NCBI GenBank assembly: GCA_030841245.1
Contig: JAVEDG010000384.1
Coordinates: 1-6,331, forward strand
DNA: 6,331 nucleotides
Reading direction: 5' to 3'
DNA from: Actinomycetota bacterium
GTDB lineage: Bacteria; Actinomycetota; Actinomycetes; JACCUZ01
Part shown: in pieces, positions 1 through 4,916 of the stretch
Position numbering within the stretch: the stretch's first letter is position 1
Layout of the letters: every line of letters begins with the position of its first letter
Notes under the pieces: generated by a model
The model's database searches: none
Seen by the model: the letters and a program-made list of their open reading frames with translations, nothing else
What the model was told of the DNA's origin: nothing
Made by a program: the position numbers and the translations under genes

Positions 1-1121
1 AGCTCGGTGGCCACCTCCTCGTCGGGCACCGACGCCGCCTGCGCGCGGTGCCACGCCCGGCGGTCCGGGTCGAGCTCTGGATCGGTTGCGTCCGCGAGCG
101 CCTGGTGAGCCTCACGCCGCTCGCTCGGCTCCGCCGCCCCGTACACCGCCGAGCGCACAAGCGGATGCCGGAACACCACGCCACCGGCGAGCGTCAGCAA
201 GCCTTCCGACTCCACGGCGTGCGCGGCCGTCTCAGGGATCCCAAGCTGCTGCGCTGCGCGCCACAGAAGCGCCGGGTCGCCGACCGGTTCTGCCGCCGCC
301 AGGAGCAGCAAGCGCCTCGCGTCGCGCGGGAGCCGCGCCAGCCGTCGCGTAAAGCTCTGCTCGATCCCGGCGGACAAGGGAAGCGCCGCAGGCAGGCCGA
401 AACCGCCGGCGAGCTGACCCGGCGTCAGCCCGCGCGGGAGCTCCAGGAGCGCGAGCGGATTCCCGCCTGTCTCGGCGATGATCCGCTCGAGCACGGCCTC
501 GTCCAGCCGCGCCGCGAGGACGGACTCCAACAGCGCACGTGCATCCCTGCGGCCCAATGGCCCGACGCGGAACTGTGGGAAGCGGGCCAATCCGCTACCC
601 ACGTCGCGCGCCGCGAACGCAAGCGCGATCTTCTCTGCCAGCAGGCGGCGCGCCACAAACGCGAGCGCGCGGGCGGATGAGCCGTCGAGCCACTGGGCGT
701 CGTCGACTACGCACAGGAGCGGCTGCTGCTCGGCAGCCTCGGAGAGGAGCCCCAGAACCGCGAGGCCGACAAGAAACGGGCTCGGCGCCTGTCCGGCACT
801 GAGTCCGAAGGCGACGCCGAGCGCGTCACGCTGAGGATCAGCGAGACGCTCGACGAACTCGAGGAGCGGCGAACAGAGCTTCTGCAGCGCGGCGTAATCG
901 AGCTCCATCTCCCCCTCGACGCCCGCGGCCCGAAGGACGCGAAAATCCTCGCCCGCCTCGACCGCGTACTCGAGCAGCGCGGTCTTGCCGACGCCGGGGT
1001 CTCCGTGCACCACGAGGACGGCGCCATGGCCGTTCCGCGCGGTATCCAGCAACCGCTCGAGCACCGCGCGCTCGCGCTGCCTGCCGAGCAGACGCCCCGC
1101 AGGGGCGGCGACGACCACCAT
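1..1121 (-). CDS. LAL-type LuxR-family transcriptional regulator, ATPase portion (partial, C-terminus beyond left edge)
   Basis: The minus-strand frame stays open from ATG at 1121 to the window edge, giving 373 codons. Visible features are an N-terminal LLGRQRERAVLERLL segment (about 11-25), a Walker A loop GDPGVGKT (40-47) and a Walker B VVDDAQWLD (138-146). The segment FRHPLVRSAVYGAAEPSERR near residues 320-340 is a hallmark of actinobacterial LAL (MalT-like, AAA_16) regulators. In this family the ATPase domain is followed by a long helical region and a C-terminal LuxR HTH. Neither would be expected within the visible part, and the HTH is not seen, so the DNA-binding domain is inferred from family knowledge. 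Full members are usually about 900 residues. The start is uncertain: ATG 1121 has only a G-run abutting it, and an in-frame GTG lies at 1145 just after an in-frame TAG. The gene is divergent from the 1228-3778 operon, so it may regulate it. Confidence 0.9.
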   Translation of the reverse strand, partial: MVVVAAPAGRLLGRQRERAVLERLLDTARNGHGAVLVVHGDPGVGKTALLEYAVEAGEDFRVLRAAGVEGEMELDYAALQKLCSPLLEFVERLADPQRDALGVAFGLSAGQAPSPFLVGLAVLGLLSEAAEQQPLLCVVDDAQWLDGSSARALAFVARRLLAEKIALAFAARDVGSGLARFPQFRVGPLGRRDARALLESVLAARLDEAVLERIIAETGGNPLALLELPRGLTPGQLAGGFGLPAALPLSAGIEQSFTRRLARLPRDARRLLLLAAAEPVGDPALLWRAAQQLGIPETAAHAVESEGLLTLAGGVVFRHPLVRSAVYGAAEPSERREAHQALADATDPELDPDRRAWHRAQAASVPDEEVATE

Positions 1122-1133
1122 CCCCGCAGCATG

Positions 1134-1182
1134 CCACCGGGTCACGGACTACGGATTTCCGGGATGCGATCGGCCCGGGTGG
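1134..1182. repeat. Imperfect inverted repeat between divergent genes
   Basis: CCACCGGG at 1134-1141 is the reverse complement of CCCGGGTGG at 1174-1182, except for one extra G in the right arm. The arms are about 40 bp apart start to start, roughly four helical turns, which would suit a looped or dimeric regulator. Short GC-rich repeats occur by chance in DNA of this composition, so confidence is low. Confidence 0.25.
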
Positions 1183-1213
1183 AGAGGCCACGATGCGAGC
1201 CTGACCGCTGCTC

Positions 1214-1220
1214 GGAGAGG
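1214..1220 (+). promoter_or_regulatory. Shine-Dalgarno deciding the GTG start at 1228
   Basis: GGAGAGG lies 7 nt before GTG 1228. The frame remains open further upstream (to 985), but that stretch is antisense to the regulator's ATPase domain and encodes nothing family-like. This ribosome binding site and the immediate TTAIIGVGNIG beta-strand/loop fix the start. Confidence 0.8.
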
Positions 1221-1227
1221 AATCAGG

Positions 1228-1890
1228 GTGACGACCGCAATCATCGGTGTCGGCAACATCGGGAGCCCGCTTGCTCGGCATCTCGTAACAGGCGGAGAGC
1301 CTGTCGTTCTGGCCGCGAAGGACATGTCCCGGGCAGGAGCGCTCGCGGACGAGCTCGGACCACTCGCGCGGGCCTCCTCCGTGGAGGACGCGATCGTGGG
1401 CGCAGACGTCGTCGTCTTCGCGCTCTGGCTCGACGCGATCAAGGAGGTGATCGCGAAGGACGCACGGTTGCTCGACGACAAGGTCGTCGTCGACCCATCG
1501 AACCCGCTCGGCTTCGACGAGAACGGGCAGATGATGCGGACACTGCCTGACGACCAGTCGTCCGGCTCCGTAGTCGCTGCGATTCTCCCTGCCGCCGCGC
1601 ACTACGTGAAGGCATTCGGCACTCTGAGCGCGGACTCTCTGGCGAGCGCGGCCAATCACCAGCCGCGGAAAGCTGTGCTCCTCTACGCCACCGACGATGA
1701 CGCGGCTGCGACGTCGATCGAACGGCTGATCCGCTCCGCCGGCTTCGAGCCGTTGAAGGCAGGTGGTGTCGCCGACGCCGGACGGATCGAGATGCCCGGC
1801 GGTGACCTCCACCAGGCCGCCTTGAACGGCGCTGTCCTCGATCTCGATGAGGCACGCTCCAAGGTCGCCGGAGCGGGGGCGTCGGCATGA
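1228..1890 (+). CDS. F420-oxidoreductase-like NAD(P)-binding protein (NADPH-dependent F420 reductase family)
   Basis: A 220-residue cytosolic Rossmann-fold protein of the F420_oxidored/ProC N-terminal type (PF03807-like); family members run about 200-230 residues, so it looks complete. The dinucleotide loop GVGNIG is at residues 7-12, close behind the start as expected. A hydrophobic strand ending VVLAAKD (26-32) follows. Next come DVVVFALW, the DPSNPLG motif (equivalent to the DATNP strand of F420:NADP oxidoreductases), and a C-terminal RIEMPGGDLHQ stretch typical of 'predicted dinucleotide-binding enzymes'. The usual Arg after the second strand that holds the NADP 2'-phosphate is not obvious; a Lys is there instead, so cofactor preference is open. 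It is the first gene of a three-gene operon and its stop overlaps the next start (ATGA). Reduction of F420, or of an organic substrate with NAD(P)H, is inferred from family; the substrate is unknown. Confidence 0.88.
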   Translation: MTTAIIGVGNIGSPLARHLVTGGEPVVLAAKDMSRAGALADELGPLARASSVEDAIVGADVVVFALWLDAIKEVIAKDARLLDDKVVVDPSNPLGFDENGQMMRTLPDDQSSGSVVAAILPAAAHYVKAFGTLSADSLASAANHQPRKAVLLYATDDDAAATSIERLIRSAGFEPLKAGGVADAGRIEMPGGDLHQAALNGAVLDLDEARSKVAGAGASA

Positions 1891-2846
1891 GCCGGACAGC
1901 CACAGACGATCTCCCCGATTACGCGCCTGTCCCGCCCTCGGCGTACGGCCCCGCCGTGAACGAGCAGGGCTACTACGTCGGTCGCGTCGAGCGGAACCTG
2001 TACTGGGTCACCGACGGCACCTACCAGTCGGCGTTCCTGACGACCACCGAGGGCGTCGTCCTGCTCGACGCGCCGCCCACGATCGGCCACAACATCCAGC
2101 GGGCTGTGGATGAGATCGCGGCCGCAAACGGCGTCAGCAACAAGGTGACCCACCTCATCTACTCACACCACCATGCCGACCACGGTGGCGCGTCGTCCCT
2201 CTTCGGCAAGAACGTCACGCGCATCGGGCACGAGGAGACCCGCCGCCTCCTGCTGCGCGACGACGATCCGGCGAGGCCCCCGAACGAGGAGACGTTCCAG
2301 GACCGCCGCATCCTGGAGATCGGCGGCGAGCGGATCGACCTCGCCTGGCACGGCCCCAACCACACACCCGACAACATCCTCATCCACCTGCCCGACCACG
2401 ACACGCTGATGCTCGTCGACATCGTCAACCCCGGCTGGGCTCCCGTGTACATCGCGAATCTGACCGAGGACATCCCCGGCTACATCGAGGCGCCGGCGAA
2501 CGCCCTTGCGTACGCCTGGAAACACTTCATCGGCGGACACCTCACCCGACTCGGCAATCGCGACGACGTGACAATGCAGCAGCAGTACATGGCCGACATC
2601 TCCGACAGCTCGAGGACCGCGATCGACACCGTCGACCCGACCCGCTACTTCGTGAAGTACGGAGAGAACAGCTGGGCAGCCGTGAAGGGCTATCTCGACG
2701 AGGTGGCCGCCGTCGCAGCTGCGCCCGTGATCGAGAAGTACACCGGCGTCCTCGCAGCCGCCGACGTCTTCACCGAGAGCACGGCGTTCTGGGTGATGGA
2801 GTCGATCCGCCTCGACCTCGGCTACGGCTCCCAAGTACACCCCTGA
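1887..2846 (+). CDS. MBL-fold metallo-hydrolase
   Basis: A 319-residue metallo-beta-lactamase-superfamily hydrolase (PF00753-like). It has the full set of binuclear metal ligands: H94-x-H96-x-D98-H99 in SHHHADHGG, H159 in HGPNHTPDN, D178 in LMLVDIV, and the final His as H218 in IGGHL. The fold's first strands appear at 37-61 (NLYWV...GVVLLDAPP). Residues about 225-319 form a probably helical C-terminal extension with no motif I recognise. There is no signal peptide or membrane segment, so it should be cytosolic. It starts inside the stop of the reductase gene (ATGA at 1887-1890), with a GGGGG run at 1875-1879 that could act as a weak ribosome site. It is not a sequence-obvious AHL lactonase, glyoxalase II, arylsulfatase or class B lactamase, so only hydrolysis of an ester, lactone, thioester or similar bond is inferred. 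Confidence 0.92.
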   Translation: MSRTATDDLPDYAPVPPSAYGPAVNEQGYYVGRVERNLYWVTDGTYQSAFLTTTEGVVLLDAPPTIGHNIQRAVDEIAAANGVSNKVTHLIYSHHHADHGGASSLFGKNVTRIGHEETRRLLLRDDDPARPPNEETFQDRRILEIGGERIDLAWHGPNHTPDNILIHLPDHDTLMLVDIVNPGWAPVYIANLTEDIPGYIEAPANALAYAWKHFIGGHLTRLGNRDDVTMQQQYMADISDSSRTAIDTVDPTRYFVKYGENSWAAVKGYLDEVAAVAAAPVIEKYTGVLAAADVFTESTAFWVMESIRLDLGYGSQVHP

Positions 2847-3778
2847 TGAGCAAAGAGCAGCAGCTCCAGCTCGATGCCATCCTTCGCCAGGGCGGGCTCG
2901 ACACCGACGCAGATGTCCCGACACTGCGGGCGGCCTTCCGCGAGCTCATGGCACAGCTGCCGGTGGCTCCCGACGTCCAGCAGAGTCCGGTTGAGATCGG
3001 TGGTGTTGCCGGCGTCGCGGTCAGCACTGCGGGCAACGAGTCCGAGAACGTGATCCTCTACTTTCACGGCGGTGTCTACGTCATCGGCTATGCGGCAGCC
3101 ACGGTCCCGCTGGTGGGTGATCTCGTTCGTCGAACGCGTGCCAGGGCCATCACGCTCGACTACCGGCTAGCTCCCGAACACCCCTACCCGGCGGCGGTCG
3201 AGGACGCTCTAGCCGCCTACGTCGGACTGCTCACTCAGGGCATCGCCCCAGCTCAGATCGCCCTCGCCGGCGAATCGGCGGGGGCCGGGCTGTCAGTGGC
3301 CTTGTTGCTCGCCCTCCGCGACGCCGGCGTACCCCTGCCGTCATGTGCGTACCTGATGTCGCCCTACGTGGACCTGACGCTGGCGGGGGAGACACTGGCC
3401 AAGAAGCGGGAGGCCGACCCGATCCTCACTCCCGACGGGCTCCGTGCTCGGGTGCCGGACTATGTAGGGAGGTCCGATGCCTCTAACCCCTTGATCAGCC
3501 CGATCTTCGGCGATCTCAAGGAGCTGCCGCCGCTCCTCATCCAGGTTGGTTCCCACGAGATCCTGCTGAGCGACGCTCTCCGGCTCGCCGGACGGGCAGC
3601 CAGCTCCGATGTCCAGGTCACGCTCGAGGTCACCCCAGGCGTCCCGCACGTCTTCCAGGCCTATGCGGGCCTCCTCGACGAGGCAGGAGCGGCGCTCGAC
3701 CGGGCTTCAGACTTCCTGATGGCTCAGCTGGCCCACGAGCCAATGCAGGCGAGCAGGACGGCGGCGGGGACCGGCTGA
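2846..3778 (+). CDS. Alpha/beta hydrolase, hormone-sensitive-lipase (family IV) esterase
   Basis: A 310-residue carboxylesterase-type alpha/beta hydrolase (Abhydrolase_3, PF07859-like). The oxyanion-hole motif HGG is at 74-76 in LYFHGGVYVIG. The conserved DYRLAPEHPYPAA is at 105-117, nucleophile Ser144 sits in GESAGAG (the family's GDSAG box), and catalytic His268 is in PGVPHVF. At the place of the usual catalytic Asp in DPLxD there is Glu238 (VGSHEILLSD). Residues 1-50 form the helical cap typical of the family. No signal peptide is seen, so it is probably intracellular. The start ATG 2846-2848 shares one base with the MBL stop (TGATG) and has no Shine-Dalgarno, so it relies on translational coupling. 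It likely hydrolyses short-chain esters; the natural substrate is unknown. The last residues (after about 300) are low-complexity and not conserved in the family as far as I can tell. Confidence 0.93.
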   Translation: MSKEQQLQLDAILRQGGLDTDADVPTLRAAFRELMAQLPVAPDVQQSPVEIGGVAGVAVSTAGNESENVILYFHGGVYVIGYAAATVPLVGDLVRRTRARAITLDYRLAPEHPYPAAVEDALAAYVGLLTQGIAPAQIALAGESAGAGLSVALLLALRDAGVPLPSCAYLMSPYVDLTLAGETLAKKREADPILTPDGLRARVPDYVGRSDASNPLISPIFGDLKELPPLLIQVGSHEILLSDALRLAGRAASSDVQVTLEVTPGVPHVFQAYAGLLDEAGAALDRASDFLMAQLAHEPMQASRTAAGTG

Positions 3779-3875
3779 ACCTTCCGGCACTCGACGGCTC
3801 TCTCTACGAGCTGGGCGGCCCGCGTCGTACGGTCTGATCGTGGTGGTCCCGTGAGCATCGACCGAGGAGCGCGTG
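3779..3875 (+). promoter_or_regulatory. Intergenic gap before the methyltransferase-transporter pair
   Basis: This 97-bp gap is the only sizeable one on the plus strand, against zero or negative spacing elsewhere, so it probably separates two transcription units and contains a promoter for the second. I see no clear -35/-10 pair and no hairpin followed by a T-run. An imperfect hairpin (CGGTC-t-GAT at 3830-3838 with ATCGACCG at 3857-3864) ends at the first base of the ribosome binding site. Its significance is uncertain. Confidence 0.35.
3864..3869 (+). promoter_or_regulatory. Shine-Dalgarno deciding the ATG start at 3876
   Basis: GAGGAG is 6 nt from ATG 3876 but only 3 nt from the in-frame GTG at 3873, so ATG 3876 is the better start of the MetE-like protein. 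Confidence 0.75.
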
Positions 3876-4916
3876 ATGGCCCAGACCGCTGACCTGCCGA
3901 CGTTCCCTACCTCGCTGGTGGGCAGCTTCCCGCAGCCGGACTGGCTGATCGACCGGGCCAAGCTGGCCGGGCGCTTCCCACCGCGGGTGCGGGCGCGAGA
4001 GCTGTGGCGGCCGGACCCGGCGTTCCTCCTCGAGGCGCAGGACGACGCCACGGCGCTGGCGATCGCGAGCCAGCAGCGAGCCGGCCTCGACATCCTGACC
4101 GACGGGGAGATCCGGCGCGAGAGCTACTCCAACCACTTCGCCACCGCGCTCGAGGGTGTCGACATCGACCACCCGGGGGAAGCCCTGGACCGCAGCGGGC
4201 ACCCCAACCCGGTGCCACGGGTGGTCGGCGCGATCCACCGACCGGGCCCGGTGCAGCGCCGCGACCTCGAGTTCCTGCTCGCGCACAGCGACCGACCGGT
4301 GAAGGTGACCGTTCCGGGGCCCTTCACGATGTCGCAGCAGGCGCAGGACGACTTCTACGGCGACCCGCGTTCGGCAGCACTCGCCTACGCGGAGGCGGTC
4401 AACGCGGAGGTGACGGACCTGTTCGCAGCCGGCGCCGACATCGTCCAGCTGGACGAGCCCTACATGCAGGCCCGGCCGGAGCCCGCGCGGGAGTACGGGC
4501 TCGAGGCCCTCAACCGCGCCCTCGACGGTGTCGTGGGCACGACGGCGGTGCACATCTGCTTCGGCTACGCCGCGATCATCCACGACCGTCCGTCCGGCTA
4601 CTCGTTCCTGCCCGAGCTGGCGGACTGCTCCTGCGACCAGGTGTCCATCGAGACGGCGCAGTCCAACCTCGACCCGTCGGTGCTCAAGCACCTTGACGGC
4701 AAGACGATCATCCTGGGGGTGATCGACCTGTCGACCCCCGAGGTCGAGTCCGTGCAGACCATCGCGGACCGCGCCCGCCGGGCCCTGGACGTGGTCGATG
4801 CCGAGCACGTCGTGCTCGCCACGGACTGCGGCATGAAGTACCTGCCGCGGGAGTCTGCCGAGGGAAAGTTGGGAAACCTGGCCGCCGCGGCGCAAGTCCT
4901 GCGTGAGGAGACCTAG
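3876..4916 (+). CDS. Core-type MetE-like zinc methyltransferase (cobalamin-independent methionine synthase C-terminal domain family)
   Basis: A 346-residue single-domain protein matching only the C-terminal catalytic barrel of MetE (Meth_synt_2, PF01717-like; full MetE is about 750 residues). It begins with the barrel-entry motif SLVGSFPQP (13-21), whose Ser matches a homocysteine-contacting residue of MetE. TDGEIRRE (75-82) corresponds to the MetE substrate-binding Glu region, and IVQLDEP (189-195) is also conserved. All four expected zinc ligands are visible: H226 and C228 in VHICFG, E259 in VSIETAQ, and C318 in TDCGMK. Zinc-activated transfer of a methyl or alkyl group to a thiol, probably homocysteine, is therefore likely. 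The methyl donor is not clear, because the region matching MetE's folate-side GPVTIL-W motif reads GPFTMSQQ. Alternatives in the same superfamily are YxjG/YxjH-like enzymes and epoxyalkane:coenzyme M transferase. The stop at 4914-4916 is immediately followed by the transporter start. No N-terminal MetE half is visible in the window. Confidence 0.87.
   Translation: MAQTADLPTFPTSLVGSFPQPDWLIDRAKLAGRFPPRVRARELWRPDPAFLLEAQDDATALAIASQQRAGLDILTDGEIRRESYSNHFATALEGVDIDHPGEALDRSGHPNPVPRVVGAIHRPGPVQRRDLEFLLAHSDRPVKVTVPGPFTMSQQAQDDFYGDPRSAALAYAEAVNAEVTDLFAAGADIVQLDEPYMQARPEPAREYGLEALNRALDGVVGTTAVHICFGYAAIIHDRPSGYSFLPELADCSCDQVSIETAQSNLDPSVLKHLDGKTIILGVIDLSTPEVESVQTIADRARRALDVVDAEHVVLATDCGMKYLPRESAEGKLGNLAAAAQVLREET
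4905..4910 (+). promoter_or_regulatory. Shine-Dalgarno for the MFS gene inside the end of the MetE-like gene
   Basis: GAGGAG ends 6 nt before ATG 4917 and lies within the last codons of the preceding gene. It fixes the transporter start and shows the two genes are translated from one message. Confidence 0.75.

Larger units (their letters stand above)
1122..1227. promoter_or_regulatory. Divergent intergenic region, probable shared promoter/operator
   Basis: These 106 bp separate the start of the minus-strand LAL regulator from the start of the plus-strand operon, so promoters for both should lie here. I cannot point to convincing -35/-10 boxes. The region holds an imperfect inverted repeat (CCACCGGG at 1134-1141 against CCCGGGTGG at 1174-1182), a 7-bp direct repeat GATGCGA at 1163-1169 and 1192-1198, and two copies of GGAGAGG at 1181-1187 and 1214-1220. 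Any of the first two could be an operator, but this is inferred from position only. Confidence 0.5.

Noticed and set aside
48..680. 210-codon plus-strand frame opposite the regulator
   Set aside because: Its composition is dominated by Arg, Ala and Pro and it has no motifs; the opposite strand carries a well-conserved LAL protein through the whole interval.
707..1132. 141-codon minus-strand frame starting MLRGWW
   Set aside because: It is shifted relative to the frame that encodes GDPGVGKT and VVDDAQWLD, and its product is Ser/Arg-rich. The real regulator frame starts at 1121.
985..1227. Upstream extension of the reductase to ATG 985
   Set aside because: The added 81 residues are antisense to the regulator's ATPase domain and have no family similarity. 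A strong ribosome site supports GTG 1228.
838..1812. 324-codon minus-strand frame across the regulator start and the reductase gene
   Set aside because: It runs antisense to the Rossmann protein and out of frame with the Walker motifs of the regulator; its translation is low complexity with no recognisable fold.
1887..3778. Quorum-quenching cassette (MBL lactonase plus esterase beside a LuxR-family gene)
   Set aside because: The LuxR-family protein is a LAL ATPase type, not an acyl-homoserine-lactone receptor, and the MBL protein shows no diagnostic AHL-lactonase features beyond the shared metal motif.
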